Positions 9,902 through 18,091 of a stretch of DNA of 64,000 nt are shown here, piece by piece (position 1 is the stretch's first letter; each line of letters begins with the position of its first letter). Source of the stretch: Proteobacteria bacterium ST_bin11. GTDB taxonomy: Bacteria > Pseudomonadota > Gammaproteobacteria > Methylococcales > Methylomonadaceae. The stretch spans positions 1-64,000 of the forward strand of contig MSXO01000020.1 of NCBI GenBank assembly GCA_002083615.1, written 5' to 3'. The notes beneath the pieces are model-generated. The model worked only from the letters and a program-made list of their open reading frames with translations, made no database searches and was not told where the DNA came from. The position numbers and the translations under genes are program-made.

Positions 9902-10462
9902 TTAGACCCGCCAGCGCCGACTATCGAACAAAGCGATCAAACCTGTGCCGAACAGCCAGATTGGGGCCGGCAAGGGGACAGGAGCAGCGGAGTACGTCAG
10001 ATTGTCGACGATGAATCCGTCTCCGCTCTGCCCGTGGAACTGAATTTTGTCGACCAGTCCGGCGTAGCCGGATGCCAGCCAATAGATATCGCGCGGTTGA
10101 TTTTCACCATCCAGCGGAGAGCTGTAGACTTTTTCCCCCTGGTAAAACAGCGAAAAGCTGACGTCGGTATCGGAGCCCCAATAGTTGTAATACAGACCTT
10201 GAAAAATCACCGGCCCCTGGTCGAACGTCAGCTCGCCGGCCCGGGTATGTAACCGGTTCTCGCCCAATTCAGGACCGTGCGTTTCGAAATCCGAATAACT
10301 TGATATCTGTCCTCCCATCGAATCCCAGCCCGACAAACCGCCGTAACCGTCGACCAAATCCCAATTGTGAATGCCTTCGAAATCGACGACGATAGTCGCC
10401 GCGTTGGCCAGACCACTGCCGAGCGATGCCGTTAACAGACCAGCCATCAATATTTTTTTCAT
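9902..10462 (-). CDS. PEP-CTERM surface protein, 186 aa
   Basis: Starts MKKILMAGLLTASLGSGLANA, a typical signal peptide, followed by TIVVDFEGI and a beta-rich domain of about 130 residues that resembles the small PEP-CTERM proteins with a single jelly-roll-like body (pattern VDKIQFHG..FIVDNLTY near the end). It ends VPLPAPIWLFGTGLIALF plus DSRRWRV. The internal ATG was preferred over the one six codons upstream because GGAG stands about 9 nt before it. It lies 36 nt behind the truncated PEP-CTERM gene on the same strand and is probably cotranscribed from the palindromic promoter at 10834-10880. Confidence 0.85.
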   Translation of the reverse strand: MKKILMAGLLTASLGSGLANAATIVVDFEGIHNWDLVDGYGGLSGWDSMGGQISSYSDFETHGPELGENRLHTRAGELTFDQGPVIFQGLYYNYWGSDTDVSFSLFYQGEKVYSSPLDGENQPRDIYWLASGYAGLVDKIQFHGQSGDGFIVDNLTYSAAPVPLPAPIWLFGTGLIALFDSRRWRV

Positions 10463-10498
10463 AGGTTTTTCTCCGTTCACTTCGAATTAATAGAATGC

Positions 10499-10783
10499 TT
10501 AAATGTGCTGAAACTTGCCGGTCCTGGCTCGACCGGCATAGATAAATCCCGTCAGCATGTTGCCAAACAGCCAGGCTGCGCCAGGTAATGGGACCGCCGC
10601 GACATCGCCGTCGCGCACTGCCCAAGCCCGCATCAGACTGCCGGCCGCCGATTGGTAATATTGTTCCCCTGTAGATAGCCGAAAGGACCACGCCAAATTT
10701 ACAGAATTGCCGTAGGGTGTGCCGAACCAGTAATAGTCGGATTGGAGAATGCCAACAGCGCAGGCAATCAATTTGAGTTTCAT
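10499..10783 (-). CDS. Internally deleted PEP-CTERM protein (DUF1566-type tail)
   Basis: Only 94 residues: a short signal-like start (MKLKLIACAVGIL) joined directly to YYWFGTPYG...NLAWSFRLSTGEQ and MRAWAVRDGDV, then VPLPGAAWLFGNMLTGF. The pattern YWxGT..AW.F.L..G..AWAVRDGDV is the C-terminal block of DUF1566 (Lcl C-terminal) proteins, which in exosortase bacteria precede the sorting signal. The signal-peptide cleavage region and the bulk of the DUF1566 domain are missing, so this looks like an in-frame internal deletion. The sorting signal is also followed by an unusually long tail (ARTGKFQHI). It may be expressed, since a promoter lies upstream, but is unlikely to be a normal folded protein. 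Confidence 0.65.
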   Translation of the reverse strand: MKLKLIACAVGILQSDYYWFGTPYGNSVNLAWSFRLSTGEQYYQSAAGSLMRAWAVRDGDVAAVPLPGAAWLFGNMLTGFIYAGRARTGKFQHI

Positions 10784-10833
10784 AAATAAGCCCCGGACAG
10801 GAAAATAACCAAAAGTCGCTTCAGTTACGGAGC

Positions 10834-10880
10834 ATTATCGAGAAGGGTTTTTGCCGGTGGAACCCCCACCCTAGTGGGGG
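10834..10880 (-). promoter_or_regulatory. Palindromic operator plus -10 element before the PEP-CTERM pair
   Basis: CCCCCAC-CCTA-GTGGGGG (10863-10880) is a perfect 7-bp inverted repeat, extendable to 8 bp. On the minus strand, 23 nt after it, comes GATAAT (10839-10834), a good -10 hexamer about 50 nt before the ATG of the gene ending at 10783. Spacing and layout equal those at 5736-5782, although the arm sequences differ in two of seven positions. It also lies 121 nt upstream of the divergent response regulator gene and could serve both directions. Confidence 0.5.
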
Positions 10881-10906
10881 TAGGATAGCCGTTGAATTCT
10901 GTTAAG

Positions 10907-10923
10907 ATGCAAATCATTTGCAT
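10907..10923 (+). promoter_or_regulatory. Perfect 17-bp palindrome upstream of the response regulator
   Basis: ATGCAAAT-C-ATTTGCAT is a perfect inverted repeat with a 1-nt centre, followed at once by GTATAAAA. It sits 77 nt before the GTG start of the LuxR-type regulator gene. Its position just upstream of an AT-rich -10-like stretch suggests an operator. No regulator is assigned. Confidence 0.4.
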
Positions 10924-11000
10924 GTATAAAAACGGTCTCAGCTCTGAAGAGCCGGGATAAAACTCCGATAGCCTGGATTTATTGCAAGGAGAACATTAAC

Positions 11001-11642
11001 GTGAAAGACTCGGCCTGGGCAGCGGTAGTGGACGACCATCCGCTGGTGGCGCACGGCATCGCCGATTTTTTAGTGACGCATTGCGGCTTTTGTGGGGCAC
11101 AGCCGGTATCGTCTGTCGCCGAATTTTGGTCCTTGCTGGAATCCGACCAGCCGCCGGCATTGGCAGTGGTCGATTTTTGGTTACCGGACGGCGCTTCCTT
11201 ATCGCTGCTGGCGGAATTGAAACAACGGCATCCGACGCTTCGGGTACTGGCGATCAGCGCGGACGACGATCGGGCCGTTGCCGAAAAAGTCGCCACCACG
11301 GGCATCGACGGCTTCATCCACAAACAGGCAGCACCGAGCGTCTTTGCCAATGCCGTGGCGGTAGTTATGGCTGGGGGCGCGTGGTTCCGCGCCCAGCCAG
11401 GTGCGCTTATGGTGACTCGCGAGCTGCCGGTTACCGTCACTGAGTTGGGCTTGACGCCGCGCCAAGGCCAGGTATTGGCGATGATGCTGAAAGGTCTGCC
11501 GAACAAGCGCATCGCCCTGAATCTGTCCTTGTCCGAGCATACCGTCAAAGAACACGTTACCCGCATCCTGGAGCGCCTCGGAGCCAGGAATCGTATCGAA
11601 GTTATCACCAAATTGCGCGGGCGTAGCCTGGAGAATTCATGA
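11001..11642 (+). CDS. LuxR/NarL-family response regulator
   Basis: 213 residues: a receiver domain (about 5-125) with acidic pocket DD at 11-12 and phospho-acceptor Asp58 in AVVDFWLPDG, then a LuxR-type helix-turn-helix (about 148-210; LTPRQGQVLAMMLKGLPNKR, then SLSEHTVKEHV). The start is GTG, fixed by AAGGAG 8 nt upstream. The stop overlaps the start of the hybrid kinase gene (ATGA), so the two are translationally coupled and form a two-component pair. Paired C-rich palindromes at nearby PEP-CTERM promoters make those genes candidate targets. The receiver Lys pocket reads HKQ, close to the usual K. Confidence 0.93.
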   Translation: MKDSAWAAVVDDHPLVAHGIADFLVTHCGFCGAQPVSSVAEFWSLLESDQPPALAVVDFWLPDGASLSLLAELKQRHPTLRVLAISADDDRAVAEKVATTGIDGFIHKQAAPSVFANAVAVVMAGGAWFRAQPGALMVTRELPVTVTELGLTPRQGQVLAMMLKGLPNKRIALNLSLSEHTVKEHVTRILERLGARNRIEVITKLRGRSLENS

Positions 11643-13453
11643 GTGCCGCGGCGAGCCAAGCTACGCCGGCAGAAGTCCGCCTGCGCTTCGAAGAACTGGA
11701 GCCGGAAGGCCAGGCCCGATTATTGGACATGACCCACAACCGGTTGGTGTTCGGGATTACCATCATCCCCTTCGTCGGCATGCCTTTTTTATACTGGAAA
11801 TACCAGTTAGACCAAAACGCCTGGGGCTTGCTGGTCTGGACCATCTCTTATCTGCTCGCAGTAGCGGCGGTGCGCCTCCAATTTCGGCAATACCAACAAG
11901 ACCGCAGCGCGCTTTGCGCGACCGATGCGATCGGTAGGTGGATGCCAATCATTCTGCGTATGGCCTGGGCTCATGGCTTGGGCCTAGTGGCGCTGGTTAT
12001 GGTGATCGCCGGCCGGGTGCCGTTTGAATTTGCCTTGCTGCTCTACATGAGTTTGGCGGCAATCATGGCCGCCAATGCCACGCATCAATCCCCAGTGTTC
12101 AAATCTTTCAAACGGTTTTTTTATGCCGGCTGGGGCGGCTGCACGCTGCTGACCCCTTGGGCCTTCCCCGAGCATTGGCATATGATCATGCCGCTCTGCA
12201 TCAGCTACATCCTGTCGATTCACCGCCATTCGGCGATCGCCCATCAATTCTTTTTGCAACAGGTCAGGCTGGAGGAAGACAGCAAGCGTCTAGCCGAAGA
12301 TTACCGCCGCGCCAAGGAAGAAGCCGAAGCAGCGTTGTATGCCAAAAACCGCTTTCTGACCACGGCCAGCCACGACTTGCGCCAGCCGGTGCATGCCATG
12401 GGCTTTTTGATCGAATCGATTTCTCGGCGCAATCAGGAGCCGGCGCTGCAACCGGCCCTGCGAGATTTGCAGCAAAGCGTGCAATCGATTACGCAGATGT
12501 TCAATTCGCTGCTGGATTTATCCAGAATCGAGTTGGGTGCTCAGCCGGTGAATCTGCAAACCGTGGCGCTGGATCCGTTGATGAACGATGTCGCCACCCT
12601 GTTTCGCGAAGAAGCCCGCTCTCGACAAATCGATCTCAGAGTGCGGTTAAGTGGCGGTCGAGCCTTAGTCACGGCCGACGCGATGCTGCTGCGCCAATCC
12701 ATGATCAATCTGATGCAAAATGCCTTGCGCTATACCCAACAGGGAGGCGTACTAATGGCCGCTAGGCGCCGAGGTGGCGATTGGCAATTTGAGGTGTGGG
12801 ACACAGGTGTCGGTATTGCGGAAGATGATCAACAACGGATCTATTCACCGTTCTTTCGCCCCGAACATGCCTGGCGTATCGACAACGCCGGTCACGGTTT
12901 GGGCTTGGCGGTGGTGGCGCGTTGCGCGGATTTGATGGGTGCCAGCCAGGGCTTAAGTTCGCGGGAAGGGCGCGGCTCGCGTTTCTGGTTGCGGTTGCTC
13001 GCCGCGCAACGTACCGAACGGCGATCGGCAGTGCGCGAGCCAGCCTTATTACCGGCTGCGCTTAGCTGTGCCTTGAATGGTCGTTGCCTGGTCATTGATG
13101 ACGAGCCCCAAGTGCGCAGCGCATGGCAGGCTTTGCTCAGTTCTTGGGGTGTGGAAGCCGCTTGCGCAGCGTCGGCTAACGAAGCATTTGCCATGCTCGA
13201 TGCTGGCTTCCAGCCTCACGCGATCTTTTGCGATCAGCGTCTGCGCTCCGGCGAGAGCGGCTTCGAGTTGTTGCAAGCTTTACTGGATCGCTGCCCGACG
13301 GCTGCCGGGGCGATGATTAGCGGCGAATTCAACTCACCGGCTTTGGCGCAAGCCGAGCAGGAGGGTTACTTGGTTTTACATAAACCATTGGACCCAGAGG
13401 CGCTGCACACATTACTCTGCCGGTTATTGCCTGTCGCAGAACAAGGCGGCTAG
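11639..13453 (+). CDS. Membrane-bound hybrid sensor histidine kinase
   Basis: 604 residues. The N-terminal third (about 35-195) has about six hydrophobic segments with little periplasmic loop, so the sensing part is in the membrane. A short coiled linker leads to the HisKA domain, with phospho-acceptor His245 in ASHDLRQPVHA, then a HATPase_c domain (N-box NLMQNALRY, G1 DTGVGI, G2 GHGLGLAV), and a C-terminal receiver (VIDDE...AIFCDQRL). This architecture is that of LuxR-partnered hybrid kinases such as those next to NarL-type regulators. It overlaps the regulator gene by 4 nt. The ligand is not predictable from sequence. Confidence 0.93.
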   Translation: MSAAASQATPAEVRLRFEELEPEGQARLLDMTHNRLVFGITIIPFVGMPFLYWKYQLDQNAWGLLVWTISYLLAVAAVRLQFRQYQQDRSALCATDAIGRWMPIILRMAWAHGLGLVALVMVIAGRVPFEFALLLYMSLAAIMAANATHQSPVFKSFKRFFYAGWGGCTLLTPWAFPEHWHMIMPLCISYILSIHRHSAIAHQFFLQQVRLEEDSKRLAEDYRRAKEEAEAALYAKNRFLTTASHDLRQPVHAMGFLIESISRRNQEPALQPALRDLQQSVQSITQMFNSLLDLSRIELGAQPVNLQTVALDPLMNDVATLFREEARSRQIDLRVRLSGGRALVTADAMLLRQSMINLMQNALRYTQQGGVLMAARRRGGDWQFEVWDTGVGIAEDDQQRIYSPFFRPEHAWRIDNAGHGLGLAVVARCADLMGASQGLSSREGRGSRFWLRLLAAQRTERRSAVREPALLPAALSCALNGRCLVIDDEPQVRSAWQALLSSWGVEAACAASANEAFAMLDAGFQPHAIFCDQRLRSGESGFELLQALLDRCPTAAGAMISGEFNSPALAQAEQEGYLVLHKPLDPEALHTLLCRLLPVAEQGG

Positions 13454-13595
13454 GTGCCCACCCTCGCAAAGGGTTAATGATGATAAGTTAGTCGGTCTGC
13501 TTAGAAATCCCGGGTAGGATGAAGCGCGTGCCGATTTACTGTGTCATCCGGACATTACTTGCGAGATACTTTTTTTCTATTCACTTGGAGTATTG

Positions 13596-14387
13596 ATGGC
13601 CCTAAAAAATCGGGTTTGCAAGCGGGCGTTGCGGCGGACAGTTGCCTGTTTGCTCCTAATGTTTGGCTTGCCGACCACAGCCCACGCTTCCTATATTTGC
13701 CCCAACGGGCCGGGGCCTGGCGAGGTTCAGTTGGGTATTACCGGCGGTTCGAACGGGGTCGCAGCAATGCCGGTTTGCGAAGAGAATATTAACAATATCG
13801 AAGACTCGGTTGAAGACGCCGATGAGCCAGCACCACGCGCAGATCCGCTGCAAACCCGGATTGGCGTGGTCAGTTCGGTGCTGGAAGCGATGTCCATGGG
13901 CTACGAGCGCTTGCATGACGCGCTTAATAAAGACCCGGAACTCAAAGCCATGGGCAATGGCATGTGGCAATATCAGCAAAATGGTCAGCCGCCCCTGCGA
14001 GGCGAAGGTTGCAGTGCGCTGTATACCAACCTGAAGGGCGCGCTTGTCTTGTCCGGCCCGGATGGCGACTATAAAGGTGCGCTGATGACTTTTTGGGGGC
14101 CGGATGTTCCCAGTCCTCCATCAGTAAGCACTATTAAAGTCACCCTGGATCAAGCGGATGGCCAGCCGCAAACCGTCTCGGCTTTTAACTATGCGTCTCC
14201 CAATGGCAAAGTCGGTGCGATTTCGCTGGCGGTGCCGACAATCCAAGCGCTATTGGATAATATGACGGACCAGCAATCGTTCGATATTGCGATTGAAGGC
14301 AAATCGGTCATTCATCTTGAATGGCAAAACGGGCTAGCTGCCCGCGACCGATTAAACCATTGTGTTTCAGGGCAAAGCGGACCCTGA
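13596..14387 (+). CDS. Secreted protein of unknown function
   Basis: 263 residues with a signal peptide (basic start KNRVCKRALRR, hydrophobic VACLLLMFG, cleavage near AHA-SY). The mature protein begins with a Gly/Pro-rich, two-cysteine segment (ICPNGPGPGEVQLGI ... VCEEN), an acidic linker, a helical stretch around ALNKDPELKAMGNGMWQYQ, and a C-terminal beta-rich part ending in a Cys. No transmembrane anchor and no PEP-CTERM signal. The ATG at 13596 was taken, with GGAG 5 nt upstream, rather than TTG 13593. It follows the kinase by 142 nt. I do not recognise the family. Confidence 0.75.
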   Translation: MALKNRVCKRALRRTVACLLLMFGLPTTAHASYICPNGPGPGEVQLGITGGSNGVAAMPVCEENINNIEDSVEDADEPAPRADPLQTRIGVVSSVLEAMSMGYERLHDALNKDPELKAMGNGMWQYQQNGQPPLRGEGCSALYTNLKGALVLSGPDGDYKGALMTFWGPDVPSPPSVSTIKVTLDQADGQPQTVSAFNYASPNGKVGAISLAVPTIQALLDNMTDQQSFDIAIEGKSVIHLEWQNGLAARDRLNHCVSGQSGP

Positions 14388-14426
14388 TTGAGTCACTGTG
14401 GCTGACTCCAGAAGATGGGAGAGGAT

Positions 14427-14490
14427 GAACTGCATGCTTCTTGCACTAAGAGCGATGCAGTTCGTAGCTAACCGTGCCCGGCTAAGCCGG
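14427..14490. terminator. Possible bidirectional terminator between convergent genes
   Basis: GAACTGCAT (14427-14435) pairs perfectly with ATGCAGTTC (14455-14463), and a second short hairpin CCGGC-TAA-GCCGG lies at 14478-14490. They sit between the 3' ends of the secreted protein gene (plus) and the PliG-like gene (minus). Neither has a clear T tract, so termination is a guess from position. Confidence 0.35.
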
Positions 14491-14509
14491 AATGCCTTAA
14501 GTAGGGGGA

Positions 14510-15154
14510 TTACAACCCGCCTTCTGAGCCGGTGAACTCGACAGCGGAAACATTGCCTCTTACGTCAGAAAAGCATTTCCAGGGCCCGGTGGCTTCGGGC
14601 ACTTGCACCATAATTGCCATTCCCGCTTCCGACGAAAAGATGTCTTTGACTGTCAGCAGGTTTTTGTCCGTCCCGACTTGTTTTGCGACGGCCGCCAGGC
14701 AGGCTTTCTCCGCCGTGCTGCTTATATTGGCTTTGATATCCGCATTGCTGTCAGCGGGGATGCCGACGTTAATCGTGTAACTTACCGGCTTACCACTGTC
14801 TTTGGCGCCGCCCTTCAGATAGACACGAATAATGTAATCGCCATCTTTGGGCAGGGTGCCGGAATAGTGATCGCCTTCGTTCATGCCCACAAATAGTGCT
14901 TCGTAGGTGCTGCCGGGTGGTACCACATTGAAAAATGCGGCGCCTTTACTGGCTTTAAAGTCGACATTCAAGGTTTGTCCGGCGTTGGCGCGTAACACGT
15001 AATCCATGTCTTCGCCGCCTTTAACCGTGCCTTTGATGGATGTGCTTGATTTCCCTTTTGGGAATTGAACGTGTTTGGTCGCTGCGTCTGCGCTGGCAAC
15101 TAGACTGGCAATCAACAAGGTGCTGGTGAATAAGGCGCTTATTATTTTTTTCAT
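14510..15154 (-). CDS. Exported protein with PliG-like (g-type lysozyme inhibitor) domain
   Basis: 214 residues. The start MKKIISALFTSTLLIASLVASA opens a signal peptide, and GGAG stands 9 nt before this ATG; an upstream in-frame ATG was rejected. Residues about 25-130 (FPKGKSSTSIKGTVKGGEDM, then YVLRANAGQ, NVVPPGS, DGDYIIRVYL) follow the pattern of PliG-type inhibitors of g-type lysozyme: paired strands around G..Y.L.A.AGQ and a GDY..RVYL strand. The C-terminal third contains two cysteines (KACLAA, WKCFSD) and is not part of that family. Likely periplasmic. The inhibitor activity is inferred from fold-level resemblance only. Confidence 0.6.
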   Translation of the reverse strand: MKKIISALFTSTLLIASLVASADAATKHVQFPKGKSSTSIKGTVKGGEDMDYVLRANAGQTLNVDFKASKGAAFFNVVPPGSTYEALFVGMNEGDHYSGTLPKDGDYIIRVYLKGGAKDSGKPVSYTINVGIPADSNADIKANISSTAEKACLAAVAKQVGTDKNLLTVKDIFSSEAGMAIMVQVPEATGPWKCFSDVRGNVSAVEFTGSEGGL

Positions 15155-15271
15155 TTCGGCATACTCCGTTTTTCGTTGGATAATTTTAAGGATACTTAAG
15201 ACAAACTTCTTGCTTGGCAATAGCCAGCTTTGCGTCGGGTCTGCCGGCCAAGGCCAGCCAACACGCGGCTG

Positions 15272-16465
15272 CTAAAAATGCAAAATGACATCCGCCGAAA
15301 ATGTAAATTGATCGCCCCGATTGCCGCTATCGAAAGCCTTGGCGCCATCGGCCCAGTCGTAACGCACTTCAGGGCGTACATTGACCCATTGCATCGGTTT
15401 CCAATTCACGCCACCGGTCAAGGCATAGTAACTGGAGGCGCCATTCAACGGACCGCCGCGAGCGTTTTGTGTCACCCGCACGCCATCGGCATCGCGAAAC
15501 CATTCCGCGCGCAGGCCGGCCGCCAATTTGTCGTCGATATCAAACAGCAAATAATTGTTCACACCGTACCAGTCCGCTGTGCCGCCACCCAGTTGAGCCA
15601 TGTTGTCTTGAAAGGCGTAATCTTGCTGGAAGGTGTAATGCAGGAACGGGGCAAAGTCGTGGTTAAACAAAAACGTGTATCGGGTGCGGTTGCTCGATTT
15701 AGAGTCATCGTAAGGGCCGGTCACAATGTGCAAACTGGACGAGGTAGTGCTTAAGTCATTTTTCCAGCTGACACCGCCTAAATAATTCCAGGCCCCGGAA
15801 TCACGGCTGGTATTGTCCCAGCCCATCACCGCGCCGGAATCGATGCTGAAATTCTGGTTGATAGGATAATTTAACAGCACGCCGGTATGGGTAAACGGAC
15901 CGGCCCAGGTAAAGCTGTAATTTCTGGAGTAGAAAAAGTTACTGGGCGCCATCACGCCTTCTTTACCAACGATGGTGTAGAAGTGGCCGGCTTTTATGCT
16001 CAGACCATTGCCCACTGGTGCCAGAATTTCAGCGTAAGCTTGCGGAAAAGCTATGTCGTAGAAACGCTCGTTTTCGCTATCAATTAACCTGGAGTCCCAG
16101 TGATTGTATGCTTGGGTTTTATAAGCATCGGTACCGAACATGAAATCCACGCGCCCACCAAAATCCCAGGCATGTTTTTTACGATCAACAGCCTTTTCGG
16201 CAAATAAATACAATTGATTCATTTGCAACTCGGAATCCCTGTCGGCGTAGGAATTGGGGCCATTGGACTTGTCTTTCGGATCGTTGGCGTTGTAAGTCAC
16301 GCCGCTATCAACCCAGCCGCCGACGTGTAAGCCCCAGTTCTTGAATAATGCGGAACGATTGACGCCATCGAATAAAAGACCATCTTCATTGGCAGAGGCC
16401 GTGAGGGGCAGGGCGATGACTAGCAAGGCACCGGCAATTGGGTTTAATGGTGATGTTGTTTTCAT
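15272..16465 (-). CDS. Outer-membrane beta-barrel porin (BBP2/OmpL-like)
   Basis: 397 residues with signal peptide (about 1-25, ASA-NE), and alternating hydrophobic/polar strands throughout ending in VILHF with a C-terminal aromatic, as required for insertion by the Bam complex. The internal pattern VDFMFGTDA, FPQAYAEIL, GHFYTIVGKEG, NYSFTWAGPFTHTGV is that of the putative beta-barrel porin-2 family, common in methylotrophs and planctomycetes. It would let small solutes cross the outer membrane. An AT-rich stretch at 16470-16520 upstream on the minus strand likely holds the promoter. Substrate unknown. Confidence 0.85.
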   Translation of the reverse strand: MKTTSPLNPIAGALLVIALPLTASANEDGLLFDGVNRSALFKNWGLHVGGWVDSGVTYNANDPKDKSNGPNSYADRDSELQMNQLYLFAEKAVDRKKHAWDFGGRVDFMFGTDAYKTQAYNHWDSRLIDSENERFYDIAFPQAYAEILAPVGNGLSIKAGHFYTIVGKEGVMAPSNFFYSRNYSFTWAGPFTHTGVLLNYPINQNFSIDSGAVMGWDNTSRDSGAWNYLGGVSWKNDLSTTSSSLHIVTGPYDDSKSSNRTRYTFLFNHDFAPFLHYTFQQDYAFQDNMAQLGGGTADWYGVNNYLLFDIDDKLAAGLRAEWFRDADGVRVTQNARGGPLNGASSYYALTGGVNWKPMQWVNVRPEVRYDWADGAKAFDSGNRGDQFTFSADVILHF

Positions 16466-16531
16466 GTGTTGACCTGGATAATGGTAGTTAAGTCTTTGTT
16501 TTTATAATTATTTAAGTTTTTTATAGCGTTA

Positions 16532-17581
16532 CTACAATTGGCTCGATTCCGGCTGATCGGCATTTATAATGTTGAGAGAAAGTCCTGTGGTTTGTTGTTC
16601 AAGTACCCGTGCGTCCGTTACCAGTAGTGTGGTGCCTGGGGTCAAACTGTCATACAGCGCTTTGGCGAAGCGCGGTGGTAAGGCGATAGCATCGGCATCG
16701 GCGGGATTCAAAGGCTGCTTGTTCTCACTGAAATGTCCCGGAATGCCAACGGCCAGCCAGCGATGGGCCGGGGCTTTTTTTAACAGCGGGCTAAATCCCG
16801 CGCCTCGTCCCTCTTGCATAATGAAGGCGTGGGTGCCGACTACCCGACGGCTCTGCGCCACGGCTAATTTTGAGCGGCCAATCTCAATGCCGTTGCGATA
16901 AACCAGGGCCCGCTGGTCGGCGGTGCTCAATACGATAGATAGCGGGCCGCTTGCTGATTTCTCCGGTTGCCAACGAAAATCCTCATTAGGTTTCAAACGC
17001 GCCACTTTCACCAACTTACCCTTCCTGGCGTCAACTGGGGCGAGGGCTGCGGGATGCACAACCTCGTCGGGCTCCGTTTGCTCATCGGCGATAACCACCG
17101 TCATGCCCATCGGCGAAATATCAAATAAGCGGCGCGCAAACTCTGAAGGCAGATGGATGCAGCCGTGAGACGAAGGGTAACCGGGTAAGCCGCCAGCATG
17201 CAGCGCCACACCGTCCCAGGTTAAGCGTTCGGTGTAGGGCATCGCCGCGTTGTTGTAAGTCTTGGAGTTGTGATCCTTGTCTTTCTGCAGCACCATAAAT
17301 ACCCCGGTTGGCGTGCTATGACCCGGTTTACCGGTACTGGCGGTCGACACACCAATGCGAATGCCGTTGCGGTACACATAGGCTTTTTGCTCGACAAGAC
17401 TCACTATTACCACAACAGGTCCAGCGGGCACCGCCTCGCCTTTCCAAATAAACTGGCCGGGGTTGAGCATCATTGGAACGGTATCGACGGGCCTTGAATT
17501 TTTGTCTCCCCAGAATGGCGTGGCAATCGCCGTCGAAGTAAAAACAAGGCTTGAAATAATGACCAACAAAGTGCGAAACAT
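16532..17581 (-). CDS. L,D-transpeptidase with a duplicated, degenerate second YkuD-like half
   Basis: 349 residues with an N-terminal signal peptide. Residues about 50-165 form a YkuD catalytic domain: VEQKAYVYRNG and STGKPGHSTPTGVF, and the active-site signature HAGGLPGY..SHGCIHLP with the nucleophilic Cys. Such enzymes make 3-3 peptidoglycan crosslinks or attach lipoproteins to the wall in the periplasm. Residues about 210-325 repeat the fold start (STADQRALVYRNGIEIG...VVGTHAFIM) but lack the HGC motif, so this half is non-catalytic. The 66-nt gap to the porin gene suggests separate transcription. Confidence 0.9.
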   Translation of the reverse strand: MFRTLLVIISSLVFTSTAIATPFWGDKNSRPVDTVPMMLNPGQFIWKGEAVPAGPVVVIVSLVEQKAYVYRNGIRIGVSTASTGKPGHSTPTGVFMVLQKDKDHNSKTYNNAAMPYTERLTWDGVALHAGGLPGYPSSHGCIHLPSEFARRLFDISPMGMTVVIADEQTEPDEVVHPAALAPVDARKGKLVKVARLKPNEDFRWQPEKSASGPLSIVLSTADQRALVYRNGIEIGRSKLAVAQSRRVVGTHAFIMQEGRGAGFSPLLKKAPAHRWLAVGIPGHFSENKQPLNPADADAIALPPRFAKALYDSLTPGTTLLVTDARVLEQQTTGLSLNIINADQPESSQL

Positions 17582-18091
17582 AAGGAATAGTCGCGATTTA
17601 AATGTGTTTGTTAAAATAACCAGATGGTCTTAACGCCATCCGAGTGGCGGGAGATAATAACTGCTGGAATCAGTTTTCCACAATTCATTGCAGTTATCCA
17701 GAACCCAAAGGCTGCGCCGGGATTTGCATTCGCTGTGGCAGTCAATCCGTCACGGCCCCAAAATAAACCAAGCCTAGATCGAGGCGCTTTTACTAAAGGC
17801 TGATTCGGTATTTTTTAACGAATAGTCCATCTTGTTTCTTATCGGGAGGTATTTTGTGCCGGTTTACCGCTGACAAAACTATGGCCCGGTTGGGTAGGCA
17901 CTTCAATCTCAGTCGGTTAAACAAAGTTAAGGCGCTGCAACCAGATTTGATAGCAACGACAACCTAGCTGGCCGTTGAGCGACGTCAACAACAATTATAA
18001 GCAGTACCCCGAGAGGGCTGACTTACCGCCACTGAGTTGTTGCGGCGGCTAATTTTCTGCGGCCAATGAATCCGGCTTTGAATTTAGGTGT
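17582..18091. other. Intergenic, 510 nt, no feature recognised
   Basis: The stretch lies between the start of the L,D-transpeptidase gene and the stop of the photolyase-related gene, both on the minus strand, so it should carry the transpeptidase promoter at its left end. A GGGAGG box at about 17844 is followed by GTG but the frame closes after six codons. I see no RNA gene, repeat or gene remnant. Confidence 0.4.

Noticed and set aside
9644..10252. 202-codon plus-strand frame
   Set aside because: Antisense to the PEP-CTERM gene 9902-10462, no ribosome site and no protein-like features.
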